Source: Pelomonas sp965229315 | GTDB lineage: Bacteria; Pseudomonadota; Gammaproteobacteria; Burkholderiales; Burkholderiaceae_C | Assembly: GCF_965229315.1 (NCBI RefSeq) | Contig: NZ_CBDDJA010000002.1 | Location: 3,534,001-3,598,000, forward strand | Length of the DNA stretch: 64,000 bases | Reading direction: 5' to 3' | Shown here: positions 1-8,949 of the stretch, in pieces | Position numbering within the stretch: the stretch's first letter is position 1 | Layout of the letters: every line of letters starts with the position of its first letter | The notes under the pieces: generated by a model | The model's input: the letters and a program-made list of their open reading frames with translations, nothing else | The model's database searches: none | What the model was told of the DNA's origin: nothing | Made by a program: the position numbers and the translations under genes

Positions 1-1
1 G

Positions 2-796
2 GACCGGCCCAAGGCCGACCAGCGCATCGCCTATGGCGACGATGCCAGCCAGTTCGGCGAGCTGTGGCTGCCCAGGGGCGCGGGGCCGCACCCGGTCGTG
101 CTGATGATCCACGGCGGCTGCTGGCAGGCCAGCCTGCCCGGGCCCGAGCTGCTGGCCTTCCAGGCCGATGCGCTGCGTTCGGCCGGCGTCGCCGTCTGGA
201 GCATCAGCTACCGCCGCGTGGGCCATGCCGGCGGCGGCTACCCGGGCACGTTCCAGGACGTGGCGCGGGGCACCGACCGCCTGCGCCAACTCGCCACGCA
301 ATACCCGCTGGACCTGACGCGCCTCGTCGCCACCGGCCACTCCGCAGGCGGGCATCTCGCGCTGTGGGCCGCCGCCCGGCCGCGCATCGCCGTCGGCAGC
401 CCGCTGCACGCCGCATCGCCGCTGCCCATTGCCGCCGTGGTCGCCGTGGCCGGCGTGCCCGACCTGGCGTTCGCGTCGCGCCAGGGGCTGTGCGGCAAGT
501 CCGTCAGCCAGTTGCTGGACCTGGACACCCGCGGCCAGGACGCCGCCGTGTGGGCCGACGTGTCGCCCGCGGCGCTGCTGCCGCTGCACGTGAGGCAGAC
601 GCTGGTGCACGGCATCTACGACGGCATCGTGCCGCCCGTGCAGGGCCACGGCTACCGCGCGAAAGCCACGCAGCTGGGCGACGCGGTGGAGATCGTCAAC
701 CTTGACGAGGCCGGCCATTTCGAACTGATCGCGCCGTGGACGCCGGCCGGGCGGCAGGTGGTCGACCGCCTCGTGCGCGCCACGCGCGCGCCCTGA
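2..796 (+). CDS. Alpha/beta hydrolase, 5'-truncated by window edge
   Basis: The reading frame is open to the first bases of the window, so the N-terminus lies outside it. The visible 264 codons show an alpha/beta-hydrolase fold: an oxyanion-hole HGG near nucleotide 110, a nucleophile elbow GHSAGG with the serine codon near 341, a candidate acid in the HGIYDG segment, and a late histidine in DEAGHFE. The small size and the HGGCW motif resemble kynurenine formamidase/carboxylesterase-like hydrolases, but the substrate cannot be read from sequence. It ends 47 bases before the next gene on the same strand and may share its transcript. Confidence 0.85.
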   Translation, partial: DRPKADQRIAYGDDASQFGELWLPRGAGPHPVVLMIHGGCWQASLPGPELLAFQADALRSAGVAVWSISYRRVGHAGGGYPGTFQDVARGTDRLRQLATQYPLDLTRLVATGHSAGGHLALWAAARPRIAVGSPLHAASPLPIAAVVAVAGVPDLAFASRQGLCGKSVSQLLDLDTRGQDAAVWADVSPAALLPLHVRQTLVHGIYDGIVPPVQGHGYRAKATQLGDAVEIVNLDEAGHFELIAPWTPAGRQVVDRLVRATRAP

Positions 797-843
797 GCCG
801 CACGCCACAAAATCCCCGTCGTTCCACTGTCGCCCCCGCAGCC

Positions 844-1905
844 ATGACGCTCTCCCCGATCAAGCCCCCACCGCGGCCCCGGCCCGCGGCCCTGCTGGAC
901 CTCACGCCCGACTGGCTGCAGTGGGTGGCCGACAACCGGCTGTGGGACTGCGCGCCGGCCTCCATGCTCGCCACCATGGTGGCGGCCGGCCAGGACCCGG
1001 CCACCAGCGAGGCCGCCATCGCGCAGATCGAGCAGGACCCGGTGTACCTGTCGGCGCGGCGCCACCAGCAGATGCTGCGCAAGCTGGAATCGGTGTGCGC
1101 CAACCTGCAGCAGGTCTGGCAGAGCGACCCGGCTTACGGCGTCATCGAGAAGCGCCGCGGCGTGTCGCGCGACGAGTTCGTCGGGCGCTACGTGCGCGGC
1201 TGCCGGCCCGTCGTGCTGCAGGGCGTGGCGGACGACTGGCCGGCGATGCGCCGATGGTCGCCCGCCGACCTGCGCGAGCGCTTCGGCCACCTCGCCGTGG
1301 ACGTGCAGGTGGGCCGCAACGCCGACGCGCTGTTCGAGCAGAACAAGGAGAAGCTGCGCCAGCGCATGACGGTGGCCGAGTTCGTCGACCTCGTCGTGAA
1401 CGGCGGCGCGACGAACGACCATTACCTGACGGCCAACGACGAGATGCTGCGCCGGCCCGAGTTCATGCCGCTGCTGGCCGACATCGGCAGCATGCCGCCC
1501 ACCTGCGACCGCAGCCTGCTGCACACGGCCGCGTCGTTCTGGTTCGGCCCGGCCGGCACGCGCACGCCGCTGCACCACGACACGCTCATGCTGTTCCACA
1601 CGCAGATCGTGGGCCGCAAGCGCTGGCGCCTGGTGTCGCCGCTGCAGACGCCGCTGCTCTACAACCGCATGGGCGTCTACAGCCCCGTCGACCTGGACGC
1701 GCCCGACCACGCCCGCTACCCGCTGCTGCGCCAGGCCCGGGTGCTGGAGACGGTGCTGGAGCCGGGCGACACGCTGTTCCTGCCGCTGGGCTGGTGGCAC
1801 CAGGTCAGCTCGCTGGCGCTGAGCATGTCGTTCTCGTACACCAACTTCGATGCGGACGTGCCCAACGAATTCAGCTACGTGAACCCGAGCATCGGCAACT
1901 GGTGA
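844..1905 (+). CDS. Cupin-like/JmjC-domain protein
   Basis: A 353-residue protein. The C-terminal two thirds carry the double-stranded beta-helix pattern of JmjC-type Fe(II)/2-oxoglutarate oxygenases: an HxD pair inside LHHDTLM, a long spacer, and the distal metal-ligand histidine in GWWHQVSS, with a lysine-rich KRWRLVSP strand between them. Bacterial members of this family (cupin_8) are presumed protein or small-molecule hydroxylases; the substrate is unknown. The roughly 120-residue N-terminal region is not recognised. The ATG at 844 was preferred over the in-frame start at 736 because the earlier one overlaps the upstream hydrolase and adds a low-complexity basic stretch. Confidence 0.8.
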   Translation: MTLSPIKPPPRPRPAALLDLTPDWLQWVADNRLWDCAPASMLATMVAAGQDPATSEAAIAQIEQDPVYLSARRHQQMLRKLESVCANLQQVWQSDPAYGVIEKRRGVSRDEFVGRYVRGCRPVVLQGVADDWPAMRRWSPADLRERFGHLAVDVQVGRNADALFEQNKEKLRQRMTVAEFVDLVVNGGATNDHYLTANDEMLRRPEFMPLLADIGSMPPTCDRSLLHTAASFWFGPAGTRTPLHHDTLMLFHTQIVGRKRWRLVSPLQTPLLYNRMGVYSPVDLDAPDHARYPLLRQARVLETVLEPGDTLFLPLGWWHQVSSLALSMSFSYTNFDADVPNEFSYVNPSIGNW

Positions 1906-1996
1906 GGCCGTCAATGACCCGGCGGCTCCTGTCGCCGGCTTGACGCGGGGAGCGCGCGGGCGTCGGGAGAATCCGCCGAAACACCAGGAGACACCC

Positions 1997-4213
1997 ATGC
2001 CCGAGAGCCACTACCGCATCTGCCCGCTGTGCGAGGCCTGCTGCGGCCTGGAGGTGAAGACCGAAGGCGCCCAGGTCGTGAGCATCCGCGGCGCGACGAA
2101 CGACGTCTTCAGCCACGGCTACCTGTGCCCCAAGGGCGTGAGCCTGAAGGACTTGCACGAAGACCCCGACCGCCTGCGCACGCCGCTGATCAAGCGCGAC
2201 GGCGCCTTTGTCGAGGCGACCTGGGACGAGGCCTTCGCCGAGATCGAGCGGCGCCTGCTGCCCATCCGGCGCGAGCACGGGCCCGACGCGGTGGCGATGA
2301 CGGTCGGCAACCCGGCCGCGCACAAGGTCAGCCTGCTGGCCTACACGCCCCGCCTGTCGCGGGCGCTGGGCTCGCGCAACGCCTTCAGCGCCTCCACGCT
2401 GGACCAGATGCCCAAGCAGCTCAGCGCCGGACTGATGTTCGGCCACTGGCTGTCCATCCCGCTGCCCGACATCGAGCGCTGCGACTACCTGCTCATCCTG
2501 GGCGCCAACCCCATGGTCAGCAACGGCAGCCTGTGGACGGTGCCCGACTACCGCGGCAAGGCCAAGGCCCTGCGCGCGCGCGGCGGGCGCATCGTCGTGG
2601 TGGACCCGCGCCGCAGCGAGACGGCCGCGGCCGCCGACGAGCACCTGCCCATCCGCCCCGGCGGCGACGCGCTGCTGCTGGCCGGCATCGCGCACACGCT
2701 GTTCGACGAAGGACTGGTGACGCTGGGCCGTCTCGAAGGCCACGTCAACGGGCTGGACGACGCGCGCGCCGCCGTGCTGCCGTTCGCGCCTGAAGTGACC
2801 GCCGCCGGCTGCGGCATCCCGGCCGACACGCAGCGCCGCCTGGCCCGCGAGCTGGCCGCCGCGCCGCATGCCGCCGTCTACGGCCGCATCGGCACCTGCA
2901 CGACGCGCTTCGGCACCGTGAACTCCTGGCTGGTGGACCTCATCAACGCGCTGACCGGCAACCTGGACCGCGAGGGCGGCGCGATGTTCGCCAAGGCCGC
3001 CGCGTTCGCGCCCAACACCCAGGGCAAGCCCGGTGACCCGGTCGGCGTGGGCAAAGGCGTCACCACCGGCCGGCGCAAGAGCCGCGTGTCCGGTGCGCCC
3101 GAGGTGTTCGGCGAGTTGCCCATCACCGTCATGGCCGAGGAGATCGAGACGCCGGGCGAAGGCCAGATCAAGGCGCTCATCACCATCGCCAGCAACCCGG
3201 TGCTGTCCGCGCCGGGCGGGCCACGCCTGTCCCGGGCGCTGGCGCAGCTGGACTTCATGCTCAGCCTGGACATCTACCTGAACGAGACGACGCGCCATGC
3301 CGACGTCATCCTGCCGGGTCTGTCGCCGCTGGAGGACCTGCATTTCGACGTCGCGTTCCCGCAGCTCAGCCATCGAAACCATGCGCGGTTCTCGGGCCCG
3401 GTGTTCGACGCCGTGCCCGGCACGCCGCAGGAGTGGCAGACCCTGCTGCGCCTGTGCGCGTTGCTCGAAGGCCGCGGCCTGGACGTGGACGTGCAGCAGC
3501 TCGACGACGAGGCCATCGCGGCCGACGTGCGCCGCTTTGCCGGCGACGCCACGCCGGCCGTGCTCGCCGCGCTCCAACCCTGGCGCGGCCCGGAGCGGCT
3601 CATCGACCTGCAGCTGCGCGTGGGCCCCTACGGCGACCAGTTCGGCCGCAGGCCCGGCGGGCTGACGCTGGCCCAGGTCAAGGCCGCCAGCACCGTCGAG
3701 GGCGGCGGCGTGGACCTGGGCTCCCTCACCCCGCGCATCCCCGAAGTGCTGCGCACGCCCAGCGGCAAGGTCGAGCTGGCGCCACCGTCCATCCTGGCCG
3801 ACCTGGCGCAGGTGACGGCCGAGCCGGCGCCCGCGTTCACCCTCATCGGCCGGCGCGACACGCGTTCCGGCAACAGCTGGATGCACAACCTGCCCGTCCT
3901 CGCCAAAGGGCCCGAACGCTGCACGCTGCTCGTGCATCCCGGCGACGCGGACCGGCTGGGGCTGGCCGACTACGCCCACGTGAAAAGCGCCGTCGGCGCG
4001 CTGGTCGCCCGCGTGGAGCGCAGTGCGGACATGAGCCCGGGCGTCGTCAGCCTGCCGCACGGTTGGGGCCACGACCTGGACGGCGTGCGCATGGGCGTCG
4101 CGCGTGAGCGGCCGGGCGTGAACATGAACGCGCTGCTGGACGACGCCGCGCGCGACCCGCTCAGCGGCAACGCGGTGCTGTCCGGCGTCGCCGTCGAGAT
4201 CGCGCCGGCTTGA
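1997..4213 (+). CDS. Molybdopterin-dependent oxidoreductase with N-terminal 4Fe-4S site
   Basis: A 738-residue protein of the DMSO-reductase/formate-dehydrogenase superfamily. Cysteines 9, 12, 16 and 44 give the standard CX2CX3CX27C binding pattern for a [4Fe-4S] cluster, followed by the lysine of CPKG. The middle holds the Mo-bis-PGD domains (DYLLILGANP, IVVVDPRRSET, LINALTGNLDREGG, ITIASNPVLSAPGG) and the C-terminus a molydopterin dinucleotide-binding barrel (VSLPHGWGHDLDGVRMG). There is no Tat signal, so it is probably cytoplasmic. No partner iron-sulfur or membrane subunit is adjacent, so it may act alone or with an electron carrier encoded elsewhere. The substrate is not determined. The start has a good AGGAG ribosome-binding site 8 bases upstream. 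Confidence 0.85.
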   Translation: MPESHYRICPLCEACCGLEVKTEGAQVVSIRGATNDVFSHGYLCPKGVSLKDLHEDPDRLRTPLIKRDGAFVEATWDEAFAEIERRLLPIRREHGPDAVAMTVGNPAAHKVSLLAYTPRLSRALGSRNAFSASTLDQMPKQLSAGLMFGHWLSIPLPDIERCDYLLILGANPMVSNGSLWTVPDYRGKAKALRARGGRIVVVDPRRSETAAAADEHLPIRPGGDALLLAGIAHTLFDEGLVTLGRLEGHVNGLDDARAAVLPFAPEVTAAGCGIPADTQRRLARELAAAPHAAVYGRIGTCTTRFGTVNSWLVDLINALTGNLDREGGAMFAKAAAFAPNTQGKPGDPVGVGKGVTTGRRKSRVSGAPEVFGELPITVMAEEIETPGEGQIKALITIASNPVLSAPGGPRLSRALAQLDFMLSLDIYLNETTRHADVILPGLSPLEDLHFDVAFPQLSHRNHARFSGPVFDAVPGTPQEWQTLLRLCALLEGRGLDVDVQQLDDEAIAADVRRFAGDATPAVLAALQPWRGPERLIDLQLRVGPYGDQFGRRPGGLTLAQVKAASTVEGGGVDLGSLTPRIPEVLRTPSGKVELAPPSILADLAQVTAEPAPAFTLIGRRDTRSGNSWMHNLPVLAKGPERCTLLVHPGDADRLGLADYAHVKSAVGALVARVERSADMSPGVVSLPHGWGHDLDGVRMGVARERPGVNMNALLDDAARDPLSGNAVLSGVAVEIAPA

Positions 4214-4354
4214 GCGTCGGTCCGTCTGCGTCGTGACAACCAGCCCATGCAGACTCACGACCAACAAAGCTCGGCACGCAATGAGGCATAAATCACACTC
4301 AGTCCTGACGGCAAAACGCAGAAATGATCGACAACACCTAGACTGACCCTGTTT

Positions 4355-4465
4355 GACAACCTGAGGGCAAACCCGTCGAAAGGCGGGGACGCAAAGCCAC
4401 CGGCCTAAATCGTCTGCACGTGCATCCCACGGCAGCCGACACGGCAGCGGGGCCGCCAAGACCCA
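4355..4465 (+). ncRNA. Cyclic-di-GMP-I (GEMM-I) riboswitch aptamer
   Basis: The leader of the downstream protease gene contains the core of a class I c-di-GMP riboswitch. GGGCAAACC (from about 4364) is followed by a hairpin of 4372-4377 with 4382-4387 closing a GAAA tetraloop (4378-4381). Next come GGGACGCAAAGCC and the tetraloop-receptor segment CCGGCCTAAA. A second helix closes on GGCAGCGGGGCCGCC at 4444-4458, which matches the conserved GGUAGCGGGGUUACC arm of the Vibrio Vc2 aptamer with compensating changes. Outer boundaries are approximate. The match was made by eye; a covariance-model search would settle it. Confidence 0.9.
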
Positions 4466-4504
4466 AGGTCTTGATCCGCGTGGCCCTCCCGTTTCTTTTT
4501 CTTT
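4449..4504 (+). terminator. Intrinsic terminator / expression platform of the c-di-GMP riboswitch
   Basis: A perfect 7-bp hairpin (4457-4463 with 4467-4473) is extended by an outer stem pairing 4449-4456 with 4480-4487, which includes two wobble pairs and a 6-base bulge. A T-rich run starts at 4491. The 5' arm of the outer stem is part of the aptamer's GGCAGCGGGGCCGCC element, so aptamer and terminator look mutually exclusive. This suggests that ligand binding would favour read-through into the protease gene; the direction is inference. Confidence 0.65.
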
Positions 4505-4520
4505 GCACGGGACCCTGGCC

Positions 4521-6317
4521 ATGCGCAGCACCACTCTCTCCTGGACCCTCAGCCTTCTGGCCGCCGCGGCGCTGACCGCCTGCGGAGGCGGCGACGGCGG
4601 CAACCCCACCGTCCAGGCCAGTGCGGCACCCGCGGCCGTCTCGCTGAGCGTCGCGCTCGATGGCGCGGCGGCCGATGGCGTCATCGCCCAGCCCAGCTTC
4701 CACACCGCCGCCGTCGCGCTCGACGAGCCCGAAGACGGCGCCGCGCCGCACCGGGCATTCGCGCTGTCGGGCCTGTCCACCCGCCATCTGACGCCCGCGG
4801 GCCTGGACGACGCGACGCGCGCCCGCGCTTTAGGCGCCGGTGCCGGTGAAGCCGCACCGATGGCGGCAACCACGGCCGTCACCACCTACACGCCGGCACA
4901 GGTCCGCGCCGCCTACGGCCTGCCGGCGCTGCCCGCCAGCACCACCGGCCTGACGGCGGCCCAGGCCGCGCAGCTCGGCGCCGGCCAGACGATCTACATC
5001 GTCAACGCCAAGCACGACCCCAACATCGTCGCCGAGCTGGCCGCCTTCAACGCCAAGTTCGGCCTGCCGGCCTGCACATCGCGCATGCTGACCGGCACCA
5101 GCGCGCTGCCGCTGCCGGCTGCCACCGCCGGCTGCGAACTGGTCGTCGCCTACAGCACCAGCGCCGGCGCGCTCACCGGCACCGCCCCCGCCTACGACAG
5201 CGGCTGGGCCACCGAGATCGCGCTGGACGTGCAGTGGGCCCATGCCACCGCGCCGCTGGCGCGGCTGGTCCTCATCGAGGCGCCGGACGCCGGCGTGACC
5301 AGCCTGTCCAGCGCCGTCGCGCTCGCCAACAAGATGGGCGCGGGCGTGGTGTCCATGAGCTTCGGCGCGGCCGAAGGCAGCTGGACGAACAGCTACGACA
5401 GCATCTTCTCCGCCGCCGGCATGAGCTACGTGGCCGCCACCGGCGACAACGGCGCGGCCGTGTCGTGGCCGTCCGTGTCGACCAAGGTGCTGGCCGTGGG
5501 CGGCACGTCGCTGACCTACAGCGGCAGCGGCGCACGCAGCGAGACCACCTGGACCGGCACCGGCGGCGGCATCAGCGCCTACGTGGCCCTGCCCAGCTAC
5601 CAGAGCGGCACCATCGGCGGCTATGCCAAGCGCGCCGTCGCCGACGTGGCCTTCAACGCCGACCCCAACACCGGCCAGTACGTGGCCACGATCCCGCAGA
5701 GCAGTACCACCACGCGCTGGGTCAGCGCCGGCGGCACCAGCCTGGCCACGCCGCAATGGGCCGGCCTCGTGGCCGTGGCCAACGCACTGCGCGTCGCCTC
5801 GGGCAAGACCGTGCTGGGCCAGCCGCACGCGGCCGTCTACCAGCAGATCGGCGCCGTGCCGACGCAGTACGCCTCGGCCTTCAAGGACATCGCCAGCGGC
5901 AGCAACGGCAGCTGCACGACCTGCACCGCCAAGGCCGGCTACGACACGCCCACCGGCTGGGGCACGCCCAACGCCGCCGCGCTGCTGACCAGCCTCAGCG
6001 GCGCCAGCGTGACGGGCAGCAGCCCGACGCCGGCCACACCTGTGGCCAGCGGCCCGACGCTGACGACCACCAGCCTCAGCGGCACGGCCGGCAAGGCCTT
6101 CACCGGCACCATCGGCTACAGCGCGCCGGGCGCCAGCAGCCTGTCCATCAGCATCGCCGGCGCGGCCAGCGGCATGGGCTTCGCGGCCAGCAGCACCGGC
6201 CTCACCGTCACCTGGCCCAAGCCCGTGGCCGGCAGCACCACGCTCGTCATCACGCTGAAGGACAACCTGGGCCAGAGCAGCACCGGGAACGTGGTGGTGA
6301 CCATCAACGCGTCCTGA
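4521..6317 (+). CDS. Secreted sedolisin (S53) family protease, lipoprotein
   Basis: A 598-residue S53 serine-carboxyl peptidase. A lipoprotein signal peptide ends in LTAC with Cys21, followed by a Gly-rich linker. The catalytic set is visible: Glu232 and Asp236 in TEIALDVQWA, the oxyanion Asp309 in ATGDNG, and nucleophile Ser407 in GGTSLATPQWAG (family pattern SGTSxxxP). FKDIASG and a late GWGTPN segment fit the calcium site and the end of the catalytic domain. The last 100 or so residues form a Ser/Thr-rich Ig-like tail after a linker. Family members are acid-active endopeptidases. The conventional long activation prodomain is short here. Expression appears to be under the upstream c-di-GMP riboswitch. 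The ATG at 4521 was chosen because it begins the signal peptide. Confidence 0.88.
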   Translation: MRSTTLSWTLSLLAAAALTACGGGDGGNPTVQASAAPAAVSLSVALDGAAADGVIAQPSFHTAAVALDEPEDGAAPHRAFALSGLSTRHLTPAGLDDATRARALGAGAGEAAPMAATTAVTTYTPAQVRAAYGLPALPASTTGLTAAQAAQLGAGQTIYIVNAKHDPNIVAELAAFNAKFGLPACTSRMLTGTSALPLPAATAGCELVVAYSTSAGALTGTAPAYDSGWATEIALDVQWAHATAPLARLVLIEAPDAGVTSLSSAVALANKMGAGVVSMSFGAAEGSWTNSYDSIFSAAGMSYVAATGDNGAAVSWPSVSTKVLAVGGTSLTYSGSGARSETTWTGTGGGISAYVALPSYQSGTIGGYAKRAVADVAFNADPNTGQYVATIPQSSTTTRWVSAGGTSLATPQWAGLVAVANALRVASGKTVLGQPHAAVYQQIGAVPTQYASAFKDIASGSNGSCTTCTAKAGYDTPTGWGTPNAAALLTSLSGASVTGSSPTPATPVASGPTLTTTSLSGTAGKAFTGTIGYSAPGASSLSISIAGAASGMGFAASSTGLTVTWPKPVAGSTTLVITLKDNLGQSSTGNVVVTINAS

Positions 6318-6355
6318 TCGGGCCTAGCATCGCGGCTCCTCACCAAGGAGCCCCC

Positions 6356-8296
6356 ATGCGCCGCCTGCTGATCGCTTCCCTGCTCGCACTGGCCTTCGCG
6401 GCCAGTGCCGACACCACCTCGACCGGCCACAGCTATTCGCCTCCCGAGGCGTTCACGCCAAGCAGCACCAACAACGTCCTGAAGTTCACGGCGCCCGAGG
6501 GCGACGCGACGGTCACCGTCGTGGACCTCGCGTCCGCCAAGGACGCCGCCGACGCCGTGGCGCAGGCCTGGCAGCTGGTGCAGCCCGACTTCAAGCGCAC
6601 GCTGCGCCTGGCCACGCCGCGACCCAGCCGCAACGGCTGGGTGGACCAGCAGGCCTTCGACTACGAGACCTCGCCCAACGAGAAGCTGGTGCTGCAGGCC
6701 ATCGCGCGCCGCGCCAGCACCGGCGACGGCAAGGCCTGGGTCGTGCTGCTGCTGCAGGCCGCCGAGGGCACGCTGGAGAAGCGCAGCGCGCCGATCGGCA
6801 AGTTCTTCAGCAGCCTGCGGCCCATGGGCTACGAACGCGAGAGCTTCGCCGGCAGGACGGCCAAGCCGCTGACGCCGGAACGCGTCGAGCAGCTCAAGGC
6901 CTTCATCTCCGAAGGCATGCGCCAGCTCGACGTGCCCGGCGTGGGCCTGAGCTTCATCGACGGCAACCGGCTCGTCTGGGCCGGCGGCCTGGGCGTGCGC
7001 GAGCTGGGCAAGCCCACGCCCGTGGATGCCGACACGCTGTTCATGGCCGCCTCCAACACCAAGGCCATGACGACGGCGCTGCTGGCCCGCGCCGTGGACG
7101 CCGGCAAGCTGCGCTGGGACCAGCCCGCCGCCGACGCCTACCCCGGCTTCAAGCTGGCCGACCCCGACGTGACGAAGAGCGTGCTCATCAAGCACCTGGT
7201 GTGCGCCTGCACCGGCATGCCCAGGCAAGACCTGGACTGGCTGTTCGCCGACGGCCGCGCGCCGGCCCGCACCACCTTCGACCAGCTCGCCGTCATGAAG
7301 CCGACCAGCAAGTTCGGCGAGGTGTTCCAGTACAGCAACCTGATGGTGGGCGCCGGCGGCTTCATCGCCGCGGCGTCGCTCAAGCCCGGCAAGGAAGTCG
7401 GCGCGGCCTACGACGAGGCCATGCAGGAGCTGCTGTTCGGGCCGCTGGGCATGAAGAACACGACGTTCGACTACGCCCGCGTCATGCGCGGCAACCATGC
7501 GATGCCGCATGGCGATGCCTTCGACGGCAGCACGCGCCGCGCCAGCATGGACCTGAACTACACCATCATCCCGGCCCGACCCGCCGGCGCGGTGTGGACC
7601 AGCGCGCGCGACTTCAGCCAATGGGTGCTGATGGAACTGGCCAAGGGCCGCGGCCCCGACGGCCAGCCCGTCATCAGCGAGGCCAACTGGGCCGAGCGCT
7701 ACCGGCCGCAGATCATGGTCGGCGAAGACGCCAGCTACGGCATGGGGCTGTTCATCGACCGGCAGTACGGCATCACCATCGCCTCGCATGGCGGCGACAT
7801 GCTGGGCTTTCACTCCAACATGATCTGGCTGCCCGAGTACGGCGTGGGCGTGACCATCCTGACCAACGCCGACGCCGGCGTGCTGCTGCGCGGCCCGCTG
7901 CAGCGCAAGCTGCTGGAGGTGATCTTCGACGGCCGGCCCGAAGCCGACGAGCGCCTGAAGGTGGCCATCGCCAACCGCAAGGCCGAGGCCGACAAGCAGC
8001 GCCAGTTGCTGACGCTGCCCATTCCCGCCGACGCGCTGAAGGCGCTGGCCGCCAGCTACCGCAGCCCCGAGCTGGGCGCGCTGCGCGTGCAGCGCCAGGG
8101 CGGCAAGATGCGCTTCGTCTTCCCGCACTGGAACAGCGAGGTCGCGTTGCGCAAGAACGAGGACGGCACGCAGAGCTACATGACCATCGACCCCGGCATC
8201 AGCGGCATCGAGTTCGTGCGCGACGACAAGGCCGCCAAGCCGACGTTGATCCTGCGCGACGCACAGCACGAGTACCGCTTCGTCGCGGCGCGCTGA
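6356..8296 (+). CDS. Secreted serine hydrolase of the beta-lactamase/class C family
   Basis: A 646-residue protein with a cleavable signal peptide (MRRLLIASLLALAFAASA). Residues of about 20-160 are an unassigned N-terminal domain. From about 175 the serine beta-lactamase-like fold begins: SxxK at Ser233-Lys236 (SNTK), Tyr-Ser-Asn at 326-328, and a late HGG at 478 that replaces the KTG box, as in esterase EstB-type and D-aminopeptidase-like relatives. The last 100 or so residues resemble the C-terminal domain attached to many such hydrolases. It is probably a periplasmic esterase or peptidase rather than a true beta-lactamase. AAGGAG lies 6 bases before the ATG, and the gene is 38 bases behind the S53 protease, so it could be read through from the riboswitch transcript. 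Confidence 0.83.
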   Translation: MRRLLIASLLALAFAASADTTSTGHSYSPPEAFTPSSTNNVLKFTAPEGDATVTVVDLASAKDAADAVAQAWQLVQPDFKRTLRLATPRPSRNGWVDQQAFDYETSPNEKLVLQAIARRASTGDGKAWVVLLLQAAEGTLEKRSAPIGKFFSSLRPMGYERESFAGRTAKPLTPERVEQLKAFISEGMRQLDVPGVGLSFIDGNRLVWAGGLGVRELGKPTPVDADTLFMAASNTKAMTTALLARAVDAGKLRWDQPAADAYPGFKLADPDVTKSVLIKHLVCACTGMPRQDLDWLFADGRAPARTTFDQLAVMKPTSKFGEVFQYSNLMVGAGGFIAAASLKPGKEVGAAYDEAMQELLFGPLGMKNTTFDYARVMRGNHAMPHGDAFDGSTRRASMDLNYTIIPARPAGAVWTSARDFSQWVLMELAKGRGPDGQPVISEANWAERYRPQIMVGEDASYGMGLFIDRQYGITIASHGGDMLGFHSNMIWLPEYGVGVTILTNADAGVLLRGPLQRKLLEVIFDGRPEADERLKVAIANRKAEADKQRQLLTLPIPADALKALAASYRSPELGALRVQRQGGKMRFVFPHWNSEVALRKNEDGTQSYMTIDPGISGIEFVRDDKAAKPTLILRDAQHEYRFVAAR

Positions 8297-8338
8297 CGCG
8301 CGCAAGGCAGCACGCAGGGCGCCTGCCCTCGCTGCCGC

Positions 8339-8683
8339 TCAGCGGGCCTGCGTCGTGTGCAGCTCCACGCGGTCGACGCTGCCGTTGGTGCTGCGCAGCA
8401 GGCGCAACTGGCGGCGGCCATCGGGGCTGACCAGCAGGTCGGCGTTCTGCGCGCGCCACAGCTCCATCGGCGCGTCGTCGAAGCGCACGCCCAGGATGTG
8501 CTCGCCCACGCGCACGCGCAGCACGCGGCCGTCTTCCAGCACGAACTCGCCGCGCGCCTGGCGCAGCTGGGCGCGCTCGGCGTCCGAGTTGAAGGGCTCC
8601 AGCGCCAGCGCGCTCGTGGCGAGTGTGGCGAAGGACAGCAGCGTGGCCAGCCGGGTCAGCGGGCGCAGTAGGGGGGTGGTCAT
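8339..8683 (-). CDS. Small secreted hypothetical protein
   Basis: A 114-residue protein with a clear signal peptide (cleavage probably after SALA). The mature part is about 85 residues, mainly charged beta-strand-like sequence (GEFVLEDGRVLRVRVGEH). No domain is recognised. AAGGAG lies 7 bases before the ATG, which supports it as a real gene. It is convergent with the serine hydrolase and divergent from the MerR-MFS operon. Confidence 0.65.
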   Translation of the reverse strand: MTTPLLRPLTRLATLLSFATLATSALALEPFNSDAERAQLRQARGEFVLEDGRVLRVRVGEHILGVRFDDAPMELWRAQNADLLVSPDGRRQLRLLRSTNGSVDRVELHTTQAR

Positions 8684-8884
8684 TCGGTACTCCTTGTGTT
8701 TGACCCCGAGGCATGCGCCCCGGCTCTGTGGCTAGCGCAAACCCCGTGCCAGCGCTCGCGCCGCGAAATCCGCCCGAACGCCACCCCAATGGCCCCAGCA
8801 AGGGGAATCCCGTAGGCCCGCATGCGCCGTACCCGGGAGTAACGCCCCATGAACGCGCTTTCAATGTGAGGCACACGACAGCGC

Positions 8885-8915
8885 TTGACCCTCATGCTGC
8901 GTGAGGCTTCATCAT
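8885..8915 (+). promoter_or_regulatory. MerR-type promoter/operator
   Basis: TTGACC at 8885-8890 is followed, about 19 bases later, by a weak CATCAT -10-like hexamer. An inverted repeat CCTCA-N7-TGAGG (8890-8906) sits between them. This is the geometry of MerR-regulated promoters, where the activator untwists an over-long spacer. It lies 35 bases upstream of the merR-type gene, which suggests autoregulation of that operon. Confidence 0.45.
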
Positions 8916-8949
8916 CCGCGCCGATTCGACCAACCGCCGAGGGGCCCGC

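Noticed and set aside
4351..4360. TTGACA-like hexamer as a -35 box
   Set aside because: It lies at or within the 5' side of the aptamer, so a promoter here would produce an RNA lacking the riboswitch.
1871..4885. A 1004-codon open frame on the minus strand opposite the molybdopterin oxidoreductase
   Set aside because: It is a low-complexity Arg/Ala/Gln/Val frame produced by GC-rich codon structure on the other strand; the plus-strand gene has clear motifs.
6116..8305. A 729-codon minus-strand open frame opposite the serine hydrolase
   Set aside because: Composition bias only; no domain, and the opposing gene has the SxxK/YSN/HGG motifs.
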